Part shown: positions 24,365 to 36,344 of the stretch, one piece after another
How positions within the stretch are numbered: position 1 is the stretch's first letter
Layout of the letters: the number at the start of each line of letters is the position of its first letter
DNA from: Dryas octopetala
Lineage: Eukaryota; Streptophyta; Magnoliopsida; Rosales; Rosaceae
Reading direction: 5' to 3'
DNA length: 64,000 bases
Assembly (NCBI GenBank): GCA_963921425.1
Contig: OY992835.1
Coordinates: 24,813,322 to 24,877,321, forward strand
Program-made: the position numbers and the translations under genes
The notes under the pieces: model-generated
What the model was told of the DNA's origin: nothing
Seen by the model: the letters and a program-made list of their open reading frames with translations, nothing else
Databases searched by the model: none

Positions 24365-25662
24365 ATGGTGGTTGTGGCATCATCCACTTCACCTTCTCTC
24401 AAACTCAAACCTAACTTCAATCCCCAAATCTTCACCACCACAACCCATCTCTGTAATAACATTACCTGCAAACCCACTTCACCTTCTCTGCTATATCTGG
24501 GTCAAATTTATGGCGACCCCACGAGACCCAACAGGTCCAAAGTGCCAAACTCCAATGGGGTCTTCACTGTTCGAGCTTACATGGACAATCCGAACTCTGT
24601 GTCTAGCTTTGCCAGCAAGGTCATTGGTTCGCTCCCAGTTGTTGGGTTAATAGCGAGGATTTTAAGCGATGAAGGAGGCCTCGGTGGTGACACTATTGAT
24701 TTTGCTGAGTTTCGAAGAAGGGTGGGAAAGAAGTGTACTACCACTGATTCCAGAGCTTTTTATGAGTTCCAAGAACGACGAGGCCGGGTAATGAGTTCTC
24801 ATTTTATTTTCTGCACTAAATTTTGATATGTGTAAAGATCAAATCTTTAAGCATATGCTTAATCACATTTAAATTGTATGAAAATATTGAGTCTCTGAGA
24901 TGGAATTGTAAGCTTAGATGGAGTTTTGAGTTGGATTTTATTTTGGGCAGGCAGGGGATCCATTGTATGTTCTAATGTGCTGTTGGGTAACAGCCGTTGG
25001 TGCTGGTCTTCTCAAATCTGAGGAGATTTTAGAAGGGGCGGCGAGGCTGCGGGTTTCAAATGATATCGAATTTGAAGAGCAGAATTTCATTGCCTTGATG
25101 AATGAGGCAAAAGAGGTTGGTTACTGCTTACCCTCACTGGTTTTTCATCATCTTGGCTATTCAAATTAGCTCAGATAACCATCCTCTATATATATACTTG
25201 TTGAGCCAAGATTTTAGAACATTGAGTAAGAATTCATGATACATATATGCTTAATGCTGTTTGGTGTGTGTGGTGTCTCAGTGAGGCTATGAGTTCTATA
25301 CATGGTTCTTACTGAAAATGATGTATGAATAAATGCAGAGACGGGCAAAGCTAAACGCTACTACTCCAACTATTCCTATGGAGATTCGGGTTGAGAAAGC
25401 CCTGGAAGCCATTTACGTCTGTTGCTTTGGGAAGGACCTAGTAGAAGAAGAAGACGAGAGACTTCTGAATGTCATGCTTAAGGCTGTTTTTCCATCGGTT
25501 GAGCAGTCTGAGATACAACGGATTGTCAAGGACAAGGTACAGAAAGTAGCTGAAGGCGGTGATATAAGTAATGTTAAAGAGCCAAAACCCCTATCAAAAG
25601 AAGCTATTCAAATGCAAATGAAGGACCTTCAATTCCTACAACAAAATAGAGAGGCGGAATGA
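24365..25662 (+). CDS. chloroplast photosystem I assembly factor, PSA3-like
   Basis: Three exons: 24365..24787, 24951..25115 and 25339..25662, giving 303 residues. The first 60 or so residues are Ser/Thr/Pro/Asn-rich and fit a chloroplast transit peptide. The mature part is soluble and mostly helical, with SLPVVGLIARILSDEGG, DTIDFAEFRRRVGKKC, DPLYVLMCCWVTAVGAG, and a C-terminal half with IRVEKALEAIYVCCFGKD. I recognise it from memory as At3g55250 (PSA3, also PDE329), a stromal factor needed for photosystem I accumulation; that name is less certain than the chloroplast location. An in-frame ATG at 24314 would add 17 residues, but the ATG used (ACCATGG) has the better context and starts a normal transit peptide. 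It converges with the OB-fold gene downstream. Confidence 0.75.
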
Positions 25663-26060
25663 AGTGCTCGTCCTCACTTGTAAGCAAATTCAAGATTCAG
25701 AAATTCAGAGGAGAAACAGCGGGACTTTTTTTTTCTTTTCGTTTTCATTTTGCTGCAGGGTCTCACTAAATAGAATAGAAATTGGTCCCGAGAACTTGTA
25801 CTGTTCATGTTTTGGACAGAATTGAATGGTACTTAGGTGGAAACAGCTTATGCTTCGAGACAGAGCAAATAGTTCTCATCTTTTATCCCTTAACTTGTCG
25901 ATATCCTTTTTTTATTTTAAAGTTTGAATAATAGAATAGAAATTTATGAAGAGAAAATATTAGAATGACAACCCAGGGCAGAAACTTCACTTGCAATAAC
26001 CATATGGATATCTCATAGCATTAGCAGTTCATGGTCTAATACAAATAAATAACCAAGCAA

Positions 26061-28808
26061 GTTGCTTTCATGCTATTTGACTGGAATTACCAGCTGTACG
26101 CAGTTAAACGGCATATGCAGCCTCCATTGTACAAGTAGACTCCCATAGATATAACTTTCAAGATTTCAGCTAAACAAGAATTTTTACTGATTCAAGAAAA
26201 ACAAGGAAACATTTGCACGGACCATTTGCTCCATTGTATTCAAGAATTTTTACTCCATTGTACAAGGAAACATTTGCACGGACCAAGAAAAACTACATAT
26301 CACTGTGCCACCTCGTTAACCAGAAAATTCATATCTTTACTGATTCAAATCGGTTCCAAGAATTGCAGGGATGTGAACGAGCTTCTGAAGGTCACTTTTC
26401 AACAACATTAACCAGTTCATATTCTACCTGTGATAAGTTGTTCTCTTCATTAACAGTGAAGCTGGCTGGCTCGGTCACTTCAACTAGACCCCACTTGTCC
26501 ACAGCAAGCCTCATAGCACCTTGGAACATGTCTATTTTTGCATTACGCAGAATTACTGTAGCACCAGTTTGCATCATGTCGACTGTCCATAAGAAATATC
26601 AAGTCATAATAAGAATAAAACTCATCCACAATCTATGCAACCCAAACCTTAACAATTTCTATATGACTATTGTTCCTCAAGGACTTAACAATTTCTATAT
26701 GACTATTGTTCCTCAAGGACTCCCCTCAGAATAATTAATGCAGTCCTTCATACAACAAGTGTAAAGAAAACCACAGTTGTTTGTTGGAGTTCAGACAAGC
26801 AAACATGAGTTATGGATGATAATATTAAAATGAAGGAAAAGATAAATAGGGAAATAAACAATTTATATATAAATGATGGGATGATATACTACACTTGGCT
26901 CTTGTTTATAAATGATGTCGTTAACAGAAAAACGGATCTACAAAAACCATGACAGGTTAAAGATAGAAGGCCAATAAAAACACTACCTTGCTTATTTCTG
27001 GCAGTGAAAATGATGGTTCCTGTTTCATCACCAACCAAGCATTCAGCGATCCTCATCTGGAGAACTTGGATCCCATCTGGACGACCCTTCTGCAATACCA
27101 TCTTCGCACTAACAACCTTTACAACCAGAGTGTGTCCCTTAGTGGCTGGTTGCAGCTGATCAACCTTTTTGAAAACGGGTTTCCTCTTTGCCGGTTTTGT
27201 TTCCTCCATATCTAACAAAAGGGATAACCAACAAAGACAAACACATCAATAACTGTCTTACTACATATAATCTTACTTCAAATACAAAATGCAAAATGAG
27301 AAATACCATTGTTGATATACATGGCAATTGCTTCCCCAAATGCAATCTTATTGATGAACAAAACAATATGAAACCAACCTCAAAATAAACTTAAAGAATA
27401 CCAATAAAATTTCATGAATCTCGTACTTAAATGTAACCACATTGGCCACAAGAAACCTTTCTAATCAAAGACAAAGGGGAAACAGGACGAATTCAAGTAC
27501 TCGCAATTTCCATAAAAATGCAACCCTTATCTTTTATTTCTCTTCAAATTACAATATTAGCCACGTATTCTCATTTAGAGTGTAGATCGCGATGAATGAT
27601 GATGATCAAAACGGAAATTTAAGAAAAAGGAAGAAACTTTAGAAGCTGAGAAAGCAAAGCAAACACAATTATATGATTCTTGAAACAACTACTAAGAATC
27701 CTAAATAAGAAATTTCCCGGGAAACGAACGGAAGTGAAAATAAGAAGCAGAAAGAAATGTCCAGGTGCAAAGATGATCGATCATATAATAGTCAAGGAAA
27801 CGACTTAGATGAAATGAAATTTACAGAATGAAGTAAGACGCATTGGATTCATTCAGTTTTGGAATTACCGTATAGCGAGAGAGGCAACAAATTGCAGATC
27901 GAGAGAGAGAGAGAGAGAGAGGTGAATTCGATTCAATTTCGGTTTTGGCCCTCTTGTTTTTGTTACACTAGTGATGTGGTGGAACCGTGGAACTGGGTGA
28001 CCGTCGAAATCGCCTTTTGAAACGAAAGCTTACTGGACCAACGGCCGTTGATCGTCCACATTTTATGAACAAATCTTAACCGTCCACGTGTTCAAAACAG
28101 TAGACGTTCGGTCCGGATCATCTTTTCTATTCTTATGGATAAATAACTTAAGAGGCTTGAGTCTTGAGTCTTGAGTCTTAACTCTTAAGCAAACTTCTCG
28201 CTCATCTTATTTTCATTTTAATAAAATAAAATTCATAAAATCATCACTTATCCAAAAGAGTATAAATTGAATAAAATACCAAATTCATTGGCATATTTTA
28301 CTCAGGTATAAGTATAACATCAATCCCATTAATATTTTAGTATGGATGTTAGCTCAAAGTAGTGAGGAAATATATAGAAATAGGTTAGAATTATAATAAG
28401 TCAACGGTTGGATTCCATACAAATACAATGTAACATAAAAAACATCAATCTTTGAGCTCAAATCAAACTTGAGCTGAATTTTTGTATAACTTAATTATTA
28501 ATCAAGAGAATTAAAGCTTGGAAGGGCTCAAGTGCTCAACTGATTTGCAGTCTAAACTAGAAAGACACCCATGGCAAAGCTGCAACAGTACTGGGCAAGC
28601 TGTTATGAGTTATGAACTAGATCACTAACAAGTGGTTATTCAAATTAGCTTACAAGTTCTTATTATTGAAGGGACAATTTTCCAGTTTTCCAGGCAGCAT
28701 ATACTCACAAGTCTCACATAGACATAGCACAGCATTCTAGGTCAAACAGGGTGCCCCATCCCCCCAAACAAAACAAAAAAAAAAAACACTGGGTGCACAG
28801 ACCAGCTG
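26061..28808. repeat. segmental tandem duplication, unit A (about 2.75 kb)
   Basis: Begins at GTTGCTTTCATGCTATTTGA and ends near GCACAGACCAGCTG, where unit B starts with the same GTTGCTTTC. It contains an entire OB-fold gene, its leader intron and about 800 bp upstream of it. It carries about 76 bp near 26.2 kb that unit B lacks, a local reduplication of CAAGGAAACATTTGCACGGA with neighbouring sequence. Confidence 0.93.
26392..27209 (-). CDS. OB-fold nucleic-acid-binding protein, At4g28440 type, copy A
   Basis: Two coding exons, 27209..26987 and 26582..26392, giving 137 residues. The protein begins MEETKPAKRKPVFKK and then forms a single OB-fold: HTLVVKVVSAKMVLQ, MRIAECLVGDETGTIIFTA, GATVILRNAKIDMFQGAMR and KWGLVEV. 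It resembles the small plant family 'uncharacterized protein At4g28440', whose fold is close to single-stranded DNA-binding SOSS-B/hSSB proteins; nucleic-acid binding is inferred from the family. A leader intron runs from about 27868 (TATACG|GTAATT) to the acceptor TTAG just before ATATGGAGG. Copy B downstream differs at three coding positions by my eye count, one of which changes Leu50 to Arg. Confidence 0.85.
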
Positions 28809-31447
28809 GTTGCTTTCATGCTATTTGACTGGAATTACCAGCTGTACGCAGTTAAACGGCATATGCAGCCTCCATTGTACAAGTAGACTCCCATAGATAT
28901 AACTTCAAGATTTCTGCTAAACAAGAATTTTTTTTAAGGAAACATTTGCACGGACCAAGAAAAAATACATATCACTGTGCCACCTCGTTAACCAGAAAAT
29001 TCATATCTTTAATGATTCAAATCGGTTCCAAGAATTGCAGGGATGTGAACGAGCTTCTGAAGGTCACTTTTCAACAACATTAACCAGTTCATATTCTACC
29101 TGTGATAAGTTGTTCTCTTCATTAACAGTGAAGCTGGCTGGCTCGGTCACTTCAACTAGACCCCACTTGTCCACAGCAAGCCTCATAGCACCCTGGAACA
29201 TGTCTATTTTTGCATTACGCAGAATTACTGTAGCACCAGTTTGCATCATGTCGACTGTCCATAAGAAATATCAAGTCATAATAAGAATAAAACTCATCCA
29301 CAATCTATGCAACCCAAACCTTAACAATTTCTATATGACTATTGCTCCTCAAGGACTTAACAATTTCTATATGACTATTGTTCCTCAAGGACTCCCCTCA
29401 GAATAATTAATGCAGTCCTTCATACAACAAGTGTAAAGAAAACCACAGTTGTTTGTTGGAGTTCAGACAAGCAAACATGAGTTATGGATGATAATATTAA
29501 AATGAAGGAAAAGATAAATAGGGAAATAAACAATTTATATATAAATGATGGGATGATATACTACACTTGACTCTTGTTTATAAATGATGTCGTTAACAGA
29601 AAAACGGATCTACAAAAACCATGACAGGTTAAAGATAGAAGGCCAATAAAAACACTACCTTGCTTATTTCTGGCAGTGAAAATGATGGTTCCTGTTTCAT
29701 CACCAACCAAGCATTCAGCGATCCTCATCTGGCGAACTTGGATCCCATCTGGACGACCCTTCTGCAATACCATCTTCGCACTAACAACCTTTACAACCAG
29801 AGTGTGTCCCTTAGTGGCTGGCTGCAGCTGATCAACCTTTTTGAAAACGGGTTTCCTCTTTGCCGGTTTTGTTTCCTCCATATCTAACAAAAGGGATAAC
29901 CTACAAAGACAAACACATCAACAACTGTCTTACCACATATAATCTTACTTCAAATACAAAATGCAAAATGAGAAATACCATTGTTGATATACATGGCAAT
30001 TGCTTCCCCAAATGCAATCTTATTGATGAACAAAACAATATGAAACCAACCTCAAAATAAACTTAAAGAATACCAATAAAATTTCATGAATCTCGTACTT
30101 AAATGTAACCACATTGGCCACAAGAAACCTTTCTAATCAAAGACAAAGGGGAAACAGGACGAATTCAAGTACTCGCAATTTCCATAAAAATGCAACCCTT
30201 ATCTTTTATTTCTCTTCAAATTACAATATTAGCCACGTATTCTCATTTAGAGTGTAGATCGCGATGAATGATGATGATCAAAACGGAAATTTAAGAAAAA
30301 GGAGGAAACTTTAGAAGCTGAGAAAGCAAAGTAAACACAATTATATGATCCTTGAAACAACTACTAAGAATCCTAAATAAGAAATTTCCCGGGAAACGAA
30401 CGGAAGTGAAAATAAGAAGCATAAAGAAATGTCCAGGTGCAAAGATGATCGATCATATAATAGTCAAGGAAACGACTTAGATGAAATGAAATTTACAGAA
30501 TGAAGTAAGACGCATTGGATTCATTCAGTTTTGAATTACCGTTTAGCGAGAGAGGCAACAAATTGCAGATCGAGAGAGAGAGAGGTGAATTCGATTCAAT
30601 TTCGGTTTTGGCCCTCTTGTTTTTGTTACACTAGTGATGTGGTGGAACCGTGGAACTGGGTGACCTTCGAAATCGCCTTTTGAAACGAAAGCTTACTGGA
30701 CCAACGGCCGTTGATCTTCCACATTTTATGAACAAAACTTAACCGTCCACGTGTTCAAAACAGTAGACGTTCGGTCCGGATCATCTTTTATATTCTTATG
30801 GATAAATAAGTTAGAGGCTTGAGTCTTGAGTCTTAACTCTTAAGCAAACTTCTCGCTCATCTTATTTTCATTTTAATAAAATAAAATTCATAAAATCATC
30901 ACTTATCCAAAAGAGTATAAATTGAATAAAATACCAAATTCATTGGCATATTTTATTCAGGTATAACATCAATCCCATTAATATTTAGTATGGATGTTAG
31001 CTCAAAGTAGTGAGGAATATATAGAAATAGGTTAGTATTATAATAAGTCAACGGTTGGATTCCATACAATGTAACATAAAAAACATCAATCTCTGAGCTC
31101 AAATCAAACTTGAGCGGAATTTTTGTATTACTTAATTATTAATCAAGAGAATTAAAGCTTGGAAGGGCTCAAGTGCTCAACTGATTTGCAGTCTAAACTA
31201 GAAAGACACCCATGGCAAAGCTGCAACAGTACTGGGCAAGCTGTTATGAGTTATGAACTAGATCACTAACAAGTGGTTATTCAAATTAGCTTACAAGTTC
31301 TTATTATTGAAGGGACAATTTTCCAGTTTTCCAGGCAGCATATACTCACAAGTCTCACATAGACATAGCACAGCATTCTAGGTCAAACAGGGTGCCCCAT
31401 CCCCACAAACAAAAAAAAAAACAAAAAAACACTGGGTGCACAGACCA
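28809..31447. repeat. segmental tandem duplication, unit B (about 2.64 kb)
   Basis: Head-to-tail copy of unit A, including poly-A-rich ends and the shared GTGCACAGACCA, after which it diverges into the FDH 3' region. Through the gene the offset is constant at 2672 bp. The GA tract in the leader is shorter than in unit A and the GAGTCTT repeat upstream has fewer copies. Confidence 0.93.
29064..29881 (-). CDS. OB-fold nucleic-acid-binding protein, At4g28440 type, copy B
   Basis: Exons 29881..29659 and 29254..29064, the same structure and length (137 residues) as copy A, with intact splice sites and frame. By eye only three of 414 coding bases differ; the one amino-acid change replaces Leu with Arg at residue 50 (IQVLQM becomes IQVRQM). 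The leader intron and the upstream region are duplicated too, so both copies could be expressed. Its upstream region now abuts the 3' end of formate dehydrogenase. As both copies are whole and nearly identical, the duplication is recent or kept alike by gene conversion. Confidence 0.85.
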
Positions 31448-31591
31448 CCCTAAAGTGATGGAATTATAACCATCATAACTAAGAGTCTAAAGATCATTCA
31501 TTATTCCCTATAAAAGCTTCATCACTTGAAGGCTTTATATTTAGTGGCTGCAACAGAACACAAACTAGCAGACTTCATCAGAAGCACCAAA

Positions 31592-33953
31592 CTACAGATA
31601 CTGGCTTGCTAGTTTACCCTCCTTGACAATGTAGTTTTGTGCAGGGAAGTCTTCTCCCTTGAAGTACCTATCAAGCATATCCTTCACACCAGCAGCATAA
31701 CGTAACTGCACAAATTCCATTTACGGTTTGAGTTGTGGGAAGGAAGTGAAACCACTAGCATAAAGAAGGAAAACATTAAACAGCTGAATGTACCTGTCCA
31801 TCAATTGTGGTACCAGATACATGAGGGGTCATAGCATGGTTTGGCATGTATCGCCATGGATGGTCTTTTGGAGCTGGTTGTGGGTTCCAAACATCACCAC
31901 TGTAACCTGGAGAATCATAAAATCAAAATGAAACAATTAGCCAAAGTCTAAAGAGGGCACTGCTAGAGACTTTTCTCTTATCCATCAAGTAACATCATAG
32001 ACATCTATGCAACCTTCTTATAGATGACAGACCTGTTTTGTCATTCACTTGATATCTGATTAAGAACCCGCTAAAGGAAAAAGGGAACCCAAACAAGAGA
32101 GTGAAAATTGAAAATTTAGAATCATGAGAATTAGAAGCATAGCTTCCTTCATGCCACCTTCTTAAGTGGTTCAAATAAGCAAACTTTTAAGAGCATCGCA
32201 AACTATTCTAGTTCAAAGAATATAATATACCAGAAACATGCTATTAGAATTCTGTATTGCAAGCAGGTTTCTTCATTCTTGAAAATTCATTAATTTTTGA
32301 CCCCTGGTCTTGAGTTACCTGCAATGTGTCCACTGGAGCAAGCGTCAGCAACTGTTTGTGTGTCCATGATTGCCCCTCGAGCATTGTTAACGATCAGGAC
32401 TCCCTTCTTACACTTTGCAATTCTATCTTTGTCAAACAACCCTCTGAGTCACGAAGATCAAGATGCTAATAAGTTTTCATTCACATCTCAGCACTGGAAT
32501 ATTATTACACTTTACAATTCTATCTTGTCAAACATCCCTCTCAGTCACAATATCAAGATTATAGTAAGTTCGAACACATCTCAACACTTGACAGCTTGCA
32601 AGACAAACAAAAATATTACATTTAACAGCGCATTAAATTTTTAGTGATAAAGTCAGAAGATTAGTCTTCTATTAAGTACCTTGTTTTATCAGTAAGGGGT
32701 GTGTTGATAACAATAACATCACATTTTGGAAGCATAGCATCAAGATCCTCCTCAAACTTTGCCCCTGTCTGTTTCTCCAATTCTGGGTCAATCTTTAGCC
32801 GATCATGATAGAGGAGATTACAGTTGAAAGGTTTCAACCTTTGAAGCAAAAGCTTGCCAATACGTCCGGCACCAACGGTACCCACTGTCTTTCCTTCCAG
32901 ATCATAAGCTCTGTGGGCAATACCTGCAACATTCCACTCCCCATTAATAACCTGATGGTACCCGGGTACGAAGTTCCGGACAAGAATGAGGATTCTCATG
33001 AGCTCGTCTTCTGCAACTGAAACCACATTGCTTCCTGTGACCTCTGCAACTGTTAATCCAGCAGCAGCAGCAGCATTCAGATCAATATGATCAGACCCAA
33101 TTCCAGCTGTGAGAAGCAGTTGCAAATTCTTGGCCTTTTTTATCCTTTCAGCCGTGACATAAGCAGGGTGGAAGGGGGTTGTTATGAGAACATGGAGGTC
33201 TGAAATGTGTTTTTCAAGTTCTGTATAAACGGCAGCAAAAGGGGAAAGGCGAAAATTGTTATTAGTGTAAACAATTTGAAAAACCAACCACTAAACAAAT
33301 TCAACATTCCAAACAAAACCCACTATACAAATTGCTAAAACTTAACAGAAATTTGAGTTTGAGGAACATTGATCACATTGGGCATCACAGTTTAAGCTTA
33401 TTGTAGCCTTAGAAATTAATGTGTGCACTCACTCACTCACATGCATTATATATGACATTATTATATAATTAATTAAAGGTAGTGGGTTAGTGGATTTATA
33501 TGTACTAACCACAATCTGGTCCTTCTTTGTCGTCAGTGACAATATACTTGTGGCCTTGTGATTCCAGCCAATCCCTTATGCCCAAAGCTCCCTCAGCACA
33601 ACCCACAAAATTGGGGTTCAGTGCAGCATATTCATTGGCCTTGTAAAACACCCCAACAATCTTTTTGCTACCAGGAGATGCCTGTAATTAATTCATAGTC
33701 AAAGCAAAATAATATGCACATGGTGATCAACCAGAACATTAATTTATCATAAAAGAAGAAGAATAAGGAAGCTGGGTCTGTAAAAAGCAGCAATACTGAT
33801 TAACACAAGCTTAATTATAGCAATTACTTGCTGAATTATTTGATATTAATTAAGGATCGATATAAAATGGCTTACATGGAGGTTCCTAGTGAAGGTGGTT
33901 GATGATGATGATGAAGCAAGAGCTCGAACAGCAGACGTAATCACACCCTTCAT
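31592..33953 (-). CDS. FDH: NAD-dependent formate dehydrogenase, mitochondrial
   Basis: Six exons: 33953..33876, 33681..33510, 33220..32680, 32443..32319, 31906..31794 and 31705..31592, giving 380 residues, the normal plant length. The first 26 residues ([18 protein letters not shown] onward) lack acidic residues, carry Arg/Lys and many Ser, and form a mitochondrial presequence. The enzyme oxidises formate to CO2 with NAD+. Family signatures are present: [47 protein letters not shown], the NAD-binding [45 protein letters not shown] and the catalytic-His segment [13 protein letters not shown]. It ends [10 protein letters not shown]. Plant FDH is stress-induced, but I see no specific element proving that here. 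A TC repeat lies in the leader at about 34098-34120. Confidence 0.97.
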
Positions 33954-34129
33954 CCTTTCCTTCCTTTCCTGCTAATTACTTGCCCAAAGCTTTAAACTAC
34001 TCTGAAATTAAACTGAAAGAGAAGCAAAGCAAGCCTGTGTGTTGTCTACAACTCAGAGGCTCAGAGCTCTTCCCCCATTAATTTATAAGCGAAGCTCACT
34101 CTCTCTCTCTCTCTCTCTCAAGTCTCAAC

Positions 34130-36020
34130 GGGTGCTTCTGTTTGTTGTCTCGATATGACGAAACGGTCCTTGCTTTTAAATTTTTAATTCGTCGCTTCCC
34201 TTTTTTTTTTTTTGGTCTTTTCCAATTGCGTACCCGATTTTTCACCATGTGCATGCTACGCACGTGTACAATGTACAGAGACAACTTGTCTCTGTAACTC
34301 CTTTTTCTTTTGGCAAATGTCTGAAAATCCTCTTATTTTTTCAAGAAATATAATTTTAGCAACTAGACTAATTGGTAAAATTATATTTCTTCTAATAATC
34401 ATTAATCAAATAATAAATCATTAATTAAAATGATGTAATATTAATTTAGAAACCAGTAACATAAAAACTTTATTTGTAGACAGGATTATGCGGTTATGCC
34501 CATCAACTTGGACTTTTACAAGTAACAATAACTGAAGTAACAAAGTTGTATTACCAAAAAAGGACTTGGATAAACTTGAAGGCTTATTGTGGAATGTAAT
34601 CATTTTGTTATTTGATTTTATCATCAATTCATCACTATATAAAGCAAAGGTCTATCCAACTTGCAAAACCATATGATTGTTGATATAAGTTAGCATATAA
34701 ACTTTTGAAAATAGATCGATTTATTCCGACCTTAAAAATTAATTTTTTCAACAAAAATAATTGTTGCAGATTTTAACTTAACAACATTGGAAGTATCCAA
34801 AATAACATAACAATATCTGCCCTTGGGTTAGCCAAATAGTGAGGGTGGGTGAGACAATGTTTGGGTTCGATTTCCACTAATATAAACAAAATAACTTTAC
34901 AATATATTAATTATTAAAAATAAATAAAATCTATAATGGGTTCGTTTGACAGTACTTTTTAAAAAAACACTTTTACTGGAAGCACTTCTACTAAGAAGTA
35001 CATACAAATATTTATAAAAATTCTAAGTGGTTCATATAAAAGTACTTGAAAATGCTTCATAAGAGAGCACATGTCACTCTGTCAGGTACGTTTCAAAAAA
35101 TCCCTTAAAAGCTCTTTTATAATATATAAACACTTCTATTCATTTTTTTAAAATGCTACCAAAAGCATTTTTACTAATTTGAAAATGCTTTTGGTAGTTC
35201 TAAAAACAGTGTCAAACGAGTTCTAAATATAATTAAATAAAGTAATCATGATATATTTATTACATTAAGAAAAAATAACTTTTTATCTATTATAATCCTA
35301 ATTTATTACTTCACCCTCCTTTATTATTTAAGTGAACTCCAAAAACTTAAAATATCATTATATTACGAAAAATTTACAATACTTAATATACCAACTATTA
35401 AATAGCATCTTCCTTTCATTATTTAGTATCAAACACTATTTTAATGTTGATAATGTCATCCAATTTCACTTTGTGATAAATTTATAAGAAAAATTGTATA
35501 ATACAATCACCACATATCATATAGTGAAACTTTTAATCCTTAAATGTGGTCAGAGTTCAAATTTTCACGGGCAAACTCTCCTTCAACCGCCGGTGAGGAC
35601 AACTTTGGCTGCTATGTCCCCATCCCACTGGTGAAGGCTGTTGGGTACATTTGGATGTGGTCAACAAATGGCCAAGCCCAAGAGCACTTAACCGACACCG
35701 ATATACAAGTTGGGGTGACCACTAGGTCCACTACTCGAGCAGTCGAGCTCAAGTTTTCAACTTAACTGAACTTGAATTTTTATTATTTTGTCCAAGAAAC
35801 AAAAAAGAACTTGAATTATTAAAGGAAATCCAAATTGATAATCTAAACTACACGTTCTCATAATCTTAATCTTCTTACGTTGCAGATACATCCTCTATTG
35901 AATTGGACCACATCAGTACGTACTCAACTAGAGTTATCTCTTATCTTGGGGAGGTGGCGGCCTTATGTTTTTTTGTCTTTTTTCAGTCAGAGCCACCATT
36001 AAAGTATTAACCCGTCAAAG
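34130..36020. other. intergenic DNA upstream of FDH and ERA1
   Basis: The two genes diverge across about 2.4 kb of AT-rich DNA. Apart from the transposon at 34.9-35.2 kb and the ERA1 repeat at 36.0 kb I see no feature; the frame at 35544-35765 has no recognisable domain. Confidence 0.5.
34938..35223. mobile_element. hAT-like MITE, member 1
   Basis: Left end GGGTTCGTTTGACAGT and, read inverted, right end GAACTCGTTTGACACTG form terminal inverted repeats. The inside carries AAAAGCATTTT and TACCAAAAGC motifs in both orientations. The inverted right arm closely matches the left arm of the element at 55421. No coding capacity, and no clear target duplication could be read. Confidence 0.6.
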
Positions 36021-36100
36021 TGGGCTTATTTGTTTTGTTATATAGCCCAATAAAATTGGGCTTATGTGTTTTGTTCTCTAGCCCAATAAAATTGGGCTTA
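36021..36100. promoter_or_regulatory. 36-bp tandem repeat with palindromic AGCCCAAT...ATTGGGCT in the ERA1 promoter
   Basis: TGGGCTTAT recurs at 36021, 36057 and 36093, an exact 36-bp period. Each full unit holds TTTGTTTTGTT-like sequence and AGCCCAAT, so each junction makes the palindrome AGCCCAATAAAATTGGGCT. More GGCCCA/AGCCCA motifs follow at about 36111-36155. These are site II/TCP-type GCCCA elements, about 250-300 bp before the ERA1 start codon. Confidence 0.7.
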
Positions 36101-36344
36101 GTTGAAGTACAAGGCCCAAGCTCATGGCACTGATCAATAGGCTATCCAAGCCCAATTTCACAGTCGGTTCAATGCTCGAAGCTCGGGTCCGATCCAATGT
36201 ATTGGGGTTTTGAATTTTAATGATCCATAACATAGCAAACACCACCTCATTACTGCAGTTGGCGCCGCTTTTTCTTAACGCAACTAGAAGTCTAGAAGTG
36301 AACTCAAAGTGCAAAACGGTGAGTTTTGGTGCTGCAGTGTGGAG

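Noticed and set aside
26213-26734. 173-codon plus-strand frame opposite the OB-fold gene
   Set aside because: It is the antisense shadow of the second coding exon and 3' region; the minus-strand gene has splice sites and a known fold.
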